DNA from: Planctomycetota bacterium | GTDB lineage: Bacteria > Planctomycetota > Brocadiia > JAJRTI01 | DNA length: 19,535 nucleotides | Direction of reading: 5' to 3' | Assembly: GCA_024278415.1 (NCBI GenBank) | Contig: JAJRTI010000309.1 | Location: 1 to 19,535 of the forward strand | Shown here: piece by piece, positions 1 to 7,103 of the stretch | Layout: each line of letters begins with the position of its first letter | Position numbering within the stretch: position 1 is the stretch's first letter | Notes under the pieces: generated by a model | The model's input: only the letters and a program-made list of their open reading frames with translations | Told to the model about the DNA's origin: nothing | The model's database searches: none | Made by a program: the position numbers and the translations under genes

Positions 1-58
1 AGGGTAGCGGCCTGCGGCCGCAACCCTGGGCTAGAAGCCGGAAGCCCGTTGGGCTTCC
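1..58. repeat. Pair of REP-like hairpins at the window edge
   Basis: Two adjacent palindromes are visible. Positions 1-27 pair AGGGT with ACCCT and GCGGCC with GGCCGC around the loop TGC, with one A-A mismatch. Positions 40-58 form GGAAGCCC / GGGCTTCC with a GTT loop. A third, weaker inverted repeat (ACAGCGTT 61-68 / AACGCTGT 81-88) follows. Neither hairpin is followed by a T-run on either strand, so a dispersed REP-type element is more likely than a terminator. The element may continue beyond the left edge. Confidence 0.55.
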
Positions 59-314
59 AAACAGCGTTGCGTCAAGCGGAAACGCTGTCCATTGAACTCG
101 CGCACGTTCATGGGGCCAACGGCTGTTGCACTCGGCTGAAGTGTTACTTCGCTGCAATAACCCACTTACAGGGACATGCCAAGAAGTGGCAACGAATTAA
201 TAGAACGCAACGAAGGGCACGATCCGTCCTGATGGCGGACCCCGTACGGCTGGAAAGTCTCGCCACACGCCGCGGGTCGGTGGCGCTCCTGCCTCGTCGG
301 GCGCTGCCCAGGCG
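59..314. other. Gene-free stretch downstream of the TPR membrane protein
   Basis: No convincing gene is seen here on either strand. The short open frames lack recognisable domains and run antisense to the neighbouring membrane protein gene. Part of it (about 130-215) is noticeably more AT-rich than the surroundings. I see no tRNA cloverleaf, no T-tracted terminator and no convincing promoter. Confidence 0.5.
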
Positions 315-2291
315 CTATCGAGTTGCACGCACGCCGGCTTGGGCCTCGGCGTTGCCGGGGAGGAGGCGCAACGCCTTTCGGTAGCACTTGCGTGCGCGGC
401 CGCGCTCGCCTTTCTGGAGCCAACAGTCGGCGAGGCGCAGGTAGGCCCGGCCGTGCTGGGTGCGGAACGCGGGCATGCGCACGAGCCGCTGAAACGTGCG
501 GATCGCGTCGTCGAGCCGGCCCAAATGGCGGTAGCAGTTGCCGAGATCGTGCAACGCGGGAGGCGCCCACGGCTGAAGCTCCACGACGCGCTCCAGATGC
601 TCAGTCGCTTCCTCGACCCTGCCCTCGCGCAGCAGCAGCCTGGCCAGGTTCCCGTGCGCGACCGCACACCCGGGATCGCGGGCCAGCTTGGCGCGAAGCT
701 GGCGTTCCATTGCCGGCAGATTCGCCGCGTCCTGCAAGTGTGCGAGAAACTTGGCAGGGTGGGTGAGGCCGCATTCGTACTGCTCGATCAGAGCCTTTGT
801 CTCGGGCGTCTCGCGGAGGTAGATGACGCACAGGTCGTCCCAGTACACGAGCCGCCAGCGGGGATCATCAAACTGCCCGGCGAGCCGCGGGCTGGGCGCC
901 ACGAGCGCGAAGTTGATGCCGTACGCGTCCACGAGCTTCCGCCAGCCCTCGCGGCCTTCGTTCATCACGAGCCAGTCGTCGAAGACCTTCTCGTCGTACG
1001 CCTCGAAACGGCCATCCGCGTACACCTTGCGCCCAGGATAGAAGCGCCAAATGAGGTATGGCCCCCACGACCAGTAGTTGAGCATGCGGCCGGGAAGGTT
1101 GTGGGCCGCGACAAAATCAGCGGCCTTGATAGGGAACAGGCCCGGTGTCACGCCGAGCCGCACGCCCGGGCGCTCGAAGCCGAAACGCAATCCGAAGCCG
1201 GCCGCCACCAGCCCAACCGCGAGCGCGATGTGCACAGCCGAAGCCGCCCTACCTCGGCTTGGCCACCGCGCCATCGCCAGCAGCATGCCCAGGTGCTTCG
1301 CCAGCACCGGGAAGACCGCGACGCCGAAGAGGTCCACGTGGCGCCGGCTTGCGAGGGGCATGACCGTAAAGAGGAGCACGGTGAGCGCGTCGATGAGCGT
1401 GACGCGGCGCCAGGTGGCGGCCATGGACACCACGAGCAACGCGACCGCGATCCAGAAGAACGCGAACCCGTGCAGGAAGCCCGGCGTGCCGGGCGTGAAG
1501 AACCGCCACGGCGGCGCCATGCCCTGCCACTCTTGGGTCATGGTGAGATGCGCGCTCGTAGTCAGCGTGAACGGGTGCACGAGCGCGTGGTAGCCGTATG
1601 GGTTCACGAGCGTCGCCGCGACACAGCAGGCGCCACAAACGATAAGCGCGCGCACGCGCTTGAGCTTGTCTTCCGGCGGTGTCTTCGCACGAAGCTCGTG
1701 GAGGAGGAAGATGGGAAAGAGTGCGAACGCGATGAAGAAGCCCGCGTGCAGGTTGGCCCAAAAGAGGCAGATGATCGGCAGCAGCCAGAGCCGCCCGTGC
1801 CGGCGAGTTGCGAAGCCCCGCAGCACCCATGCAGTTGCGGCGAGCAAAAGCACGCTGAAGATCATGGGCCGGCACATAAGGCGCACGCGCATGCAGTAGA
1901 GCAACACGAACGCGGCGATCGCGCAGGCCGTGGGGCTCGCGCCCTCCCGCCGCGCGGTGTGCAGCATGAGCGCGAACGCGGCGGCCACCATCAACGCCTT
2001 CAGCACGATAAGCGCGTCGATGCCGCCGAGTGCGTGGACGCCGTAGAAGATGACCCCGGCGAGCCACGCGGGGTTGATCCAGTGGTCCCGGCCCGTAAAC
2101 GAGAACAGCTCCGCCCACGGCACGCGGCCCTCCCGCACCACCACCTCCCCAAACTTCATGTGGTGCCACACGTCGTAGTTGCGCAGCGGGAAGAGGCTCA
2201 GCGCGAGCGCGGCAATGAGGATGGCGAGGAGCAGCACCCGGCCCGGCAGGGTCCACTTCGGCTCGCGGCTGGCATCAGGGGGGTCGGCCAT
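315..2291 (-). CDS. Polytopic membrane protein with C-terminal TPR repeats
   Basis: 658 residues. The first 500 or so contain many hydrophobic segments (for example about 19-36, 76-110, 122-134, 141-157, 168-199, 215-228, 273-291, 299-312, 350-366). An N-terminal motif, NYDVWHHMKFGEVV at 38-51 followed by FSFTG at 63-67, resembles the first loop of GT-C-like integral membrane proteins common in planctomycete-type genomes. After a soluble section (about 380-500), residues about 540-650 form roughly three tetratricopeptide repeats (GNLARLLLREGRVEEA, HDLGNCYRHLGRLDDA, LRLADCWLQKGERGRA). A role in cell-envelope glycosylation or assembly is possible, but the substrate is unknown. The start lies 12 bp after the trpD stop, so the two are probably co-transcribed. 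No strong Shine-Dalgarno precedes this ATG, which fits translational coupling. Existence is very likely; the function is not assigned. Confidence 0.85.
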   Translation of the reverse strand: MADPPDASREPKWTLPGRVLLLAILIAALALSLFPLRNYDVWHHMKFGEVVVREGRVPWAELFSFTGRDHWINPAWLAGVIFYGVHALGGIDALIVLKALMVAAAFALMLHTARREGASPTACAIAAFVLLYCMRVRLMCRPMIFSVLLLAATAWVLRGFATRRHGRLWLLPIICLFWANLHAGFFIAFALFPIFLLHELRAKTPPEDKLKRVRALIVCGACCVAATLVNPYGYHALVHPFTLTTSAHLTMTQEWQGMAPPWRFFTPGTPGFLHGFAFFWIAVALLVVSMAATWRRVTLIDALTVLLFTVMPLASRRHVDLFGVAVFPVLAKHLGMLLAMARWPSRGRAASAVHIALAVGLVAAGFGLRFGFERPGVRLGVTPGLFPIKAADFVAAHNLPGRMLNYWSWGPYLIWRFYPGRKVYADGRFEAYDEKVFDDWLVMNEGREGWRKLVDAYGINFALVAPSPRLAGQFDDPRWRLVYWDDLCVIYLRETPETKALIEQYECGLTHPAKFLAHLQDAANLPAMERQLRAKLARDPGCAVAHGNLARLLLREGRVEEATEHLERVVELQPWAPPALHDLGNCYRHLGRLDDAIRTFQRLVRMPAFRTQHGRAYLRLADCWLQKGERGRARKCYRKALRLLPGNAEAQAGVRATR

Positions 2292-2303
2292 GGGGCATCG
2301 TCA

Positions 2304-3314
2304 CTACGCGTTACTGACCGCTACCAGCTTCTCGAGCGCAGCCTTCGCGGCGCCGGAGTCGATGCTCTGCTGTGCGAGGGGCACGCCCTCCGCGATCGTG
2401 TCGGCAAGTCCAGCCGCGGCGAGAGCAGCCGCTGCGTTGAGCACGACCACGTCTCGGCACGGCCCAAGCTGGCCATCGAGGATGCCGTTGATCACGGCCG
2501 CGCTCTGCGCCGCGTCCTCGACCTTCAGATCGCCCAGACTCGCTCCCCTCAGGCCGACGTGTTCGGGCGTGAGTTGCGACACCGCGACCTGCCCGTCCCT
2601 CAGCTCCGCCACGTGCGTCTCATCTGCAATGGACAACTCGTCGAGGCCGTCCGCGCTGTGCACGACGAACGCGCGCGCACTGCCCAATTCCTTGAGCACG
2701 TGGGCGATCGGCTCGACGAGCGCGTCGTCGTACACGCCCATGAGTTGGCGCTTGGCTCCGGCCGGGTTCGTGAGCGGGCCGAGCACGTTGAACACGGTGC
2801 GCATCTTCAGCTCTCGCCGCGGGCCGATCGCGTACTTCATCGCCCCGTGGAGGAGGGGGGCGAAGAGGAAGCCGATCTTGGCCTCGCGTAGGCAGGCCTC
2901 GACCGCGGCCACGTCGGCCTCGATGTTCACGCCCAGCTCCTTGAGCACGTCCGCGCTGCCGCTGCCGCTCGTGACGGATCGGTTGCCGTGTTTGGCGACC
3001 GTGGCTCCCGCGCCGGCCGCGACGATCGCGGTCGCGGTGGAGATGTTGAACGTGTGGCTCGCGTCGCCGCCGGTGCCGCAGGTATCCAGCACCGGCCCGC
3101 CGCCGGCGTCGATGTGCGTCGCCTTCTCGCGCATGACCTTGGCGCAGCCGACGATCTCGTCGATCGTCTCGCCCTTGATGCGCAGCGCGATGAGGAAAGC
3201 GCCGATCTGCGCGTCCGTGGCTTCGCCCTGCATAATCGCGTTCATGGCCGCTTCAGATTGGGCAACCGTGAGGTCGTGGCCTAACACGAGCCGGCCGATA
3301 ATGTCGGGGAGCAT
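2304..3314 (-). CDS. trpD: Anthranilate phosphoribosyltransferase
   Basis: 336 residues, a normal length for TrpD. The enzyme transfers the phosphoribosyl group of PRPP to anthranilate in the second committed step of cytoplasmic tryptophan synthesis. The family signature is intact: DTCGTGGDASHTFNIST at about 77-93 (PRPP-binding glycine loop), KHGNRSVTSGSGSADVLKEL at 108-127, and the metal-binding DGLDELS at 222-228. NPAGAKRQLMGVY at 183-195 is also typical. The ATG at 3314 has GAGG five bases upstream. No other trp gene is in the window: galK lies upstream on the same strand and a TPR membrane protein follows 12 bp downstream, so trpD is separated from a classical trp operon. A thymidine-phosphorylase-like relative is the only alternative, and the KHGNRS block argues for TrpD. 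Confidence 0.96.
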   Translation of the reverse strand: MLPDIIGRLVLGHDLTVAQSEAAMNAIMQGEATDAQIGAFLIALRIKGETIDEIVGCAKVMREKATHIDAGGGPVLDTCGTGGDASHTFNISTATAIVAAGAGATVAKHGNRSVTSGSGSADVLKELGVNIEADVAAVEACLREAKIGFLFAPLLHGAMKYAIGPRRELKMRTVFNVLGPLTNPAGAKRQLMGVYDDALVEPIAHVLKELGSARAFVVHSADGLDELSIADETHVAELRDGQVAVSQLTPEHVGLRGASLGDLKVEDAAQSAAVINGILDGQLGPCRDVVVLNAAAALAAAGLADTIAEGVPLAQQSIDSGAAKAALEKLVAVSNA

Positions 3315-3353
3315 GGGCGCCTCGGGGAATGAGGAGTGCGGCGGAGGGCGCGG

Positions 3354-3456
3354 GGAAAACGTAAAGACGTAAAAACGTAAGCGGAGGCGGGTGGAGGCGC
3401 TCTTGCGCTCCGCGGATAGCGTTCTGCTGCTTACGTTTTACTCCTTACGTTTTACG
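3354..3456. repeat. Inverted pair of ACGTAAA-type tandem repeats
   Basis: The left arm (3354-3381) is built of GTAAA/ACGTAA units. The right arm (3430-3456) is nearly its reverse complement (CTTACGTTTTACTCCTTACG at 3430-3449 and onward). The 48-nt loop contains a smaller hairpin around GGAGGCGC / GCGCTCC. The structure fills the gap between the galK stop and the trpD start. It resembles the short tandemly repeated repeats known from cyanobacterial and other environmental genomes. It could also act as an intercistronic structure, but no clear U-tract is present. Confidence 0.65.
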
Positions 3457-3458
3457 CT

Positions 3459-4628
3459 CTACCCCTCCTCCACGCGTGCGCCCTGCGCCGGATCACACAC
3501 GTAGAGCTTGGCCTCGATGCCGATCGCGTCTTGGTACGCCTGGGGCACGCTCTCACAGAACGCGTCGACCGCTTCGGGCTTGACGAGGTTCACGGTGCAG
3601 CCGCCGAACCCTGCACCGGTCATGCGGGCGCCATACACGCCGTCGACCGCGCGAGCCGCGTCGACCATCACGTCCAGCTCCTGGCACGAGACCTCGTAGT
3701 CGTCGCGCAGGCTGTCGTGGGACGCGTTCATGAGCCGGCCGAACGCGTCGAGGTCGCCGGCGCGGAGCACGTCGATGGCGGACGTGGTGCGCGCGTCTTC
3801 GGAGACCACGTGCTTGGCGCGTTTGTACACGACCGGGTCGAGCTTGCCCTGGTGCGCTTCGAGCACGTCGAGACTCACGTCGCGCAGCATTTCGATGCCG
3901 CCGACCGCGTCGTTGAGGATGCGCGCGGCCTGCTCGCACTGGGCGCGGCGTTCGTTGTATGCGGACGTGGCCAACTCGCGCTTGACCCCGGTGTTGCACA
4001 CGACAATCTTCGCGGAGCCGTCGCCAAGCCGCACGAGTTGGTGGTCGAGCGAGCGGCAGTCGATGAGCACCGCGTGGCCGGCCTGGCCGTGGATGGAGAT
4101 GAACTGGTCCATGATGCCGCAGTTCACCCCCACGAACGTGTTCTCCGCGCGCTGGCAGAGCAACGCCAAGTCTTTGCGGTCCATGGACTCGCCGGACAGG
4201 TCGAGGAACGTGAGCGCGGCGGCGACCTCGAACGCGGCGGACGAGCTGAGGCCGGAGCCGATGGGCACGTCGCCCTGCACCACGCCGTCGAAGCCGGGCG
4301 TGGTGAAGCCCGCCTCCTGGAGGCACTTGGCCACGCCCCTGACGTAGTTGGTCCAACGCTTGTCCTCGTCGAACCCGATCGCGTCGAGCGGGAACTCGGC
4401 CTCCTGCTCGAAGTCCATCGAGTAGAGGCGCACGCGGCCGGAGCCGTTGGGCTTGAACGCGATGGACACGTCGCGGTCGATGGCGATGGGGAGCACGAAG
4501 CCGCCGTTGTAGTCCGTGTGCTCTCCGATCAGGTTCACCCGGCCCGGCCCGCGAGCGACCTTGGCCTGGCCGGCCGCGTCGGACCAGGACTGAAGCTTCT
4601 GACAGAGGGGTGCGATGCGATCGGACAT
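3459..4628 (-). CDS. galK: Galactokinase
   Basis: 389 residues, the usual galactokinase length. The enzyme phosphorylates alpha-D-galactose to galactose-1-phosphate with ATP, the first step of the Leloir pathway. The galactokinase signature GRVNLIGEHTDYNGG lies at 29-43 with R30, E36, H37 and D39. The GHMP ATP-binding motif VPIGSGLSSSAA is at 121-132. The catalytic-base aspartate is in GIMDQF (D174), and the C-terminal GHMP motif MTGAGFGGCTVNL is at 336-348. The ATG at 4628 has GGAGG at 4635-4639, six bases upstream, which fixes the start. No galT, galE or transporter is next to it. The strong ribosome site sits just outside a 251-bp inverted-repeat-bounded element that occupies the upstream gap. 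Confidence 0.96.
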   Translation of the reverse strand: MSDRIAPLCQKLQSWSDAAGQAKVARGPGRVNLIGEHTDYNGGFVLPIAIDRDVSIAFKPNGSGRVRLYSMDFEQEAEFPLDAIGFDEDKRWTNYVRGVAKCLQEAGFTTPGFDGVVQGDVPIGSGLSSSAAFEVAAALTFLDLSGESMDRKDLALLCQRAENTFVGVNCGIMDQFISIHGQAGHAVLIDCRSLDHQLVRLGDGSAKIVVCNTGVKRELATSAYNERRAQCEQAARILNDAVGGIEMLRDVSLDVLEAHQGKLDPVVYKRAKHVVSEDARTTSAIDVLRAGDLDAFGRLMNASHDSLRDDYEVSCQELDVMVDAARAVDGVYGARMTGAGFGGCTVNLVKPEAVDAFCESVPQAYQDAIGIEAKLYVCDPAQGARVEEG

Positions 4629-4640
4629 GGAGAGCCTCCG

Positions 4641-4891
4641 CTAGCCCGCATTTCTCACCAGCGCGAGGAGTGGATAGGCAGAAGTCCTGGCGGCCGTGAG
4701 ACTTTGGGCGGCTTGATAGCTTTCGTCGGGTTGACAGGCTGCGCGCGGCGGCTCGGAAGCGCCGGCCCTTCGGGCGAGCCCAGTCGGGCACACCTGCTGC
4801 GTCAGCCGGGCGCTCGACGTGCCCGAAGCACGCCTTCGGCCCGTCTTCCTTGCATCTGCACCCGCCTGGACTCGTGAGAAATGCGGGCGAG
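4641..4891. repeat. 251-bp element bounded by inverted repeats (MITE-like)
   Basis: The ends match as inverted repeats over 21 nt with 2 mismatches (4641-4661 and 4871-4891), including a perfect 15-nt core GCCCGCATTTCTCAC / GTGAGAAATGCGGGC (4644-4658, 4874-4888). The interior has further palindromes: GCCC TTC GGGC at about 4766-4776, and TCGGGCAC 4784-4791 / GTGCCCGA 4819-4826. No coding frame inside looks real. It fills almost the whole gap between the HEAT-protein stop and the galK ribosome site. The architecture fits a small non-autonomous element or a complex dispersed repeat. I cannot name a family, and no target-site duplication is obvious. Confidence 0.6.
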
Positions 4892-4922
4892 GCAGTGGTG
4901 CAGGCGGGATTCCTATGGCCGG

Positions 4923-5849
4923 TCAGAAGCGAATCGACCAGGGCGGATCGTCTTCGTCGTCACTGTCCTGGCCGAATGGCAGGTCATCTTGCCAGTCGTC
5001 CTCGAAGCCCTCGAAATCTTCGTCGTCCTCTTCCCATCCGAGCATGTCCTCGCCGGCGCTCGACATCAACTGGAGTTCCTCGATTGCTTGGCTGGCCATA
5101 TCGCTCACATCTTCGTTGTCCGCCCCGGCGAGCATCTCCAGAGTTTCGAGTGCGCCCGGCCCTCCGGCGCGTCCGAGGGCCCAGATGGCTTCGAGTTGCA
5201 CGTCGCTGTCCTTGGACAACGCGAGGTTGCGCAGTTGGGGCGTGGCCTCTTCGCAATAGCCCTCGCTGGCGGCCTTGACCGCGGCCAGCCGCACACTGCG
5301 GTCCTCTGAGTTGAGAGCGTTGACGATTTGATCGGCCCACTTCGCCATGCCGCTACGGCCCATGCCGAACACCGCGCTGGCTTTCCACGCCGGGTCAGGC
5401 TGCTCGTACGCCCATTCGAGCGCGTCGGCCACTTCGCCTTCTCCATCGAATCCGAGCGACTCGAGCGCGTAGCGGCGCACGTCCAGCTCCTCGGACTCCT
5501 CTCGGAATCGGCCGAGCAGGAACGCGCGCAACTTGCCGTAGGCCTCCGAGTCGATTTCCTCAAGCATAGCCCCCTCGTACACGTAGATCCCCAACGTTGA
5601 ACAGGCTTCAGCTCGCACGCCGGGATCGGGGTCGTTGGCCGCGATCTCCATGATGCGCTCCATGTCTCCGTCCTCGCCCATGTCCCAGAACGCGGACAGG
5701 CACATGCGGCGCACTTCCGGCGATGCGTCGTCGAGTAGTTCACGATAGAGCGAGTCGCAGTCCCGTTCCCAACTTGGGATCTCAGCCAGCTTTCGCAGCA
5801 GCGCGACCTTCTCTTCGGGCGATGCGTTCGAGATGTCCTTGATGTCCAT
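4923..5849 (-). CDS. HEAT-repeat protein with acidic C-terminal tail
   Basis: 308 residues from the chosen start MDIKDISNASPEEK. Helical HEAT/PBS-lyase-like repeats run from about 12 to 260, with recognisable units such as DDASPEVRRMCLSAFWDMG (40-58), NDPDPGVRAEACSTLGIY, DRSVRLAAVKAASEG and DSDVQLEAIWALGRAG. The last 45 or so residues are very acidic (EEDDEDFEGFEDDWQDD region) and probably disordered. No signal peptide or membrane segment is present, so it should be cytoplasmic, most likely a protein-protein interaction scaffold. No enzymatic motif is seen. A longer frame opens to a GTG at 5942, but I place the start at 5849. GGAG lies nine bases upstream, and a good promoter at 5933-5961 would start transcription inside the longer version. 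An intermediate ATG at 5918 has no ribosome site. Confidence 0.85.
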   Translation of the reverse strand: MDIKDISNASPEEKVALLRKLAEIPSWERDCDSLYRELLDDASPEVRRMCLSAFWDMGEDGDMERIMEIAANDPDPGVRAEACSTLGIYVYEGAMLEEIDSEAYGKLRAFLLGRFREESEELDVRRYALESLGFDGEGEVADALEWAYEQPDPAWKASAVFGMGRSGMAKWADQIVNALNSEDRSVRLAAVKAASEGYCEEATPQLRNLALSKDSDVQLEAIWALGRAGGPGALETLEMLAGADNEDVSDMASQAIEELQLMSSAGEDMLGWEEDDEDFEGFEDDWQDDLPFGQDSDDEDDPPWSIRF

Positions 5850-5858
5850 CGTCGTGGA

Positions 5859-5862
5859 CTCC
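5859..5862 (-). promoter_or_regulatory. Shine-Dalgarno deciding the HEAT-protein start
   Basis: On the minus strand GGAG (in GGCGGAGTCC) lies nine bases upstream of the ATG at 5849. The two upstream candidate starts at 5918 and 5942 lack any comparable site. Confidence 0.6.
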
Positions 5863-5932
5863 GCCAAACCAATGCCGCCATGGAGTTCCACGCGCAACAG
5901 GGCGCGGCGAGCCTCCATAGCCAGATCATTCG

Positions 5933-5961
5933 ATTCTACCACGACACTCGTGGGCAGGCAA
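5933..5961 (-). promoter_or_regulatory. Predicted sigma-70-type promoter for the HEAT-protein gene
   Basis: On the minus strand TTGCCT (5961-5956) is followed after 17 bp by TAGAAT (5938-5933). The expected transcription start near 5926 gives a leader of about 75 nt before the ATG at 5849. Both hexamers match the consensus well (4/6 and 5/6). Confidence 0.55.
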
Positions 5962-5985
5962 GCAAGCGAGGTTGGCGCGAGCCCG

Positions 5986-6792
5986 TCACTCCGCCAGCAC
6001 GTAGCGCTCGATCGCCTCCGCCACGCCGTCCGCGTCGTTCGACGCCACTACCGCGTCTGCCGCGGCTCTGACGCTTTCGTCGGCATTGCCCATCGCGAGG
6101 CCTAGGCCTGCAAACAGGAGCATGCCCGCGTCATTCCGCGCGTCGCCAATCGCGGCCAAGTCGGTCGGGGCCCACCCGCGTTGGGACAAGAGGTCTCTGA
6201 GCGCGTTCTCCTTGCACACGCCCTGCGCCGCGATCTGGAGCAGGTAGTCGTCGCACTTGGCCACGGATAGCTGTGGCATGCGCGCCGCGAGCGCGGCCTC
6301 GACGCGCGCCAGCGTCTCCGCGTCCTTCGACACGAGCATCTTCGTGACCGGCGAAGCGACGCACTCGTCGAGCGGGCACACCACGTCGGGCGCCCACCCG
6401 GCCGCGGCCGTGTCGGTGATGATGGCCGCGCCGCGCTCGTCCGCATACCACCGGTCCGCCTTCTCGAAAGTGATGATCATCTCCGGATCCACGGCCAGCA
6501 CGAGTTCCAGCAGATCCTGCGCATCCGCGGAGGTGATGCAGTTGTGGTACAGCACCTCCCCGGTCTGAGGCCGCACGACCATCGCGCCGTTGTACGCGAT
6601 GAGTTCCGTGTCGAGCCCGAGTGCGTTGTAGAAGGGCTTCGCGCTGCGCGGAGGCCGCGCGGTGCAGATGGCCACCTCCACGCCCGCGTCGCAGGCCCGG
6701 CGCACAGCCGCCTCCGTGCGCGGGCTGATGCGCTTGTCGGACGTGAGAAGCGTGCCGTCGAGATCGATGCTGAGCAGGCGATAGTGAGGCAT
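5986..6792 (-). CDS. HAD-superfamily Cof-type sugar phosphatase
   Basis: 268 residues, typical for the Cof/class IIB HAD phosphatases that hydrolyse small phosphorylated metabolites in the cytoplasm. Motif I is IDLDGTLL (9-16) with nucleophile D10 and D12. Motif II is ICTAR with T44. K194 in GVCKENAL gives motif III. Motif IV is GDARNDAGM with D217 and D221. The region between about 75 and 190 is the C2 cap. The open frame extends 23 codons upstream to 6861, but those codons are translated from a GTTGATG tandem repeat, and a predicted promoter (6833-6861) lies over them, so MPHYRLLSIDLDG is the better start. No strong Shine-Dalgarno is seen. Substrate is unpredictable from sequence alone in this family. 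Confidence 0.93.
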   Translation of the reverse strand: MPHYRLLSIDLDGTLLTSDKRISPRTEAAVRRACDAGVEVAICTARPPRSAKPFYNALGLDTELIAYNGAMVVRPQTGEVLYHNCITSADAQDLLELVLAVDPEMIITFEKADRWYADERGAAIITDTAAAGWAPDVVCPLDECVASPVTKMLVSKDAETLARVEAALAARMPQLSVAKCDDYLLQIAAQGVCKENALRDLLSQRGWAPTDLAAIGDARNDAGMLLFAGLGLAMGNADESVRAAADAVVASNDADGVAEAIERYVLAE

Positions 6793-6803
6793 GGGGGGAA
6801 ATG

Positions 6804-6824
6804 GTTGATGGTTGATGGTTGATG
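6804..6824. repeat. Three tandem GTTGATG heptamers
   Basis: GTTGATG is repeated exactly three times head to tail in the leader of the HAD phosphatase gene. If read as protein on the minus strand it gives STINHQP-like residues, a typical signature of a repeat wrongly included in an N-terminus. It resembles short tandemly repeated repeats found between genes in other bacteria. Confidence 0.7.
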
Positions 6825-6832
6825 CGCCGGGC

Positions 6833-6861
6833 ATTATGGCCTGTGAGCCGTCCGGCTGCAA
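6833..6861 (-). promoter_or_regulatory. Predicted sigma-70-type promoter for the HAD phosphatase
   Basis: On the minus strand TTGCAG (6861-6856) is followed after 17 bp by CATAAT (6838-6833). The expected transcript would start near 6826 and carry the heptamer repeat in its 5' leader. The -10 matches 5/6, the -35 only 3/6. Confidence 0.4.
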
Positions 6862-6892
6862 ATGTCCGTTGACGCGCGGATGCTCCGAGTCG

Positions 6893-6958
6893 TGTCATGC
6901 TGAGCGAAGCATCTCTGCGTGATCCGCCGCGAGATTCCTCGCTTCGCTCGGAATGACA
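6893..6958. repeat. Dispersed palindrome of the TGTCATNCTGAGCGAAG type
   Basis: The left arm TGTCATGCTGAGCGAAGC (6893-6910) plus ATCTC is matched by the reverse complement of the right arm GAGATTCCTC (6931-6940) plus GCTTCGCTCGGAATGACA (6941-6958). It lies in the divergent gap between the HAD phosphatase and the Gfo/Idh gene. Translated, it gives HSERSEES or PSEARNLA, strings familiar from spurious ORFs in many unrelated bacterial genomes. It is a REP-like element, not a gene. Confidence 0.75.
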
Positions 6959-7000
6959 GCCTCCGATATCTCCCCTGCTGCGGCCCACGACGGCCAGCGC

Positions 7001-7029
7001 TTGACTTGCCGCGCGGGGCGGAGTATCGT
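7001..7029 (+). promoter_or_regulatory. Predicted sigma-70-type promoter for the Gfo/Idh gene
   Basis: TTGACT (7001-7006, 5/6) and TATCGT (7024-7029, 4/6) are separated by exactly 17 bp. The predicted start near 7036 gives a leader of about 68 nt. The leader contains a small CCGCGC / GCGCGG hairpin. Confidence 0.6.
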
Positions 7030-7091
7030 GTGCCGCCTTGAGCCGCGCCCGCGGAGATGGAGCGCGGCCAGATGCTGCACTTCTGGGAACC

Positions 7092-7097
7092 AAGGAG
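7092..7097 (+). promoter_or_regulatory. Strong Shine-Dalgarno fixing the Gfo/Idh start
   Basis: AAGGAG lies six bases before the ATG at 7104. This rules out the upstream in-frame start at 7038, which would add 22 residues without family similarity. Confidence 0.8.
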
Positions 7098-7103
7098 CCC
7101 CTC

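Noticed and set aside
339..2891. An 850-codon open frame on the plus strand, antisense to the membrane protein and trpD genes
   Set aside because: It lacks any domain and is rich in His, Arg, Glu and Ala, as expected of the opposite strand of high-GC coding sequence. The minus-strand genes have clear family motifs.
3531..4877. A 448-codon plus-strand frame across galK
   Set aside because: It is antisense to an unmistakable galactokinase and runs through the inverted-repeat element. The composition is typical of a shadow frame.
6793..6861. N-terminal 23-codon extension of the HAD phosphatase
   Set aside because: These codons come from a GTTGATG repeat and lie under or upstream of the predicted promoter. 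The family begins right at MPHYRLLSIDLDG.
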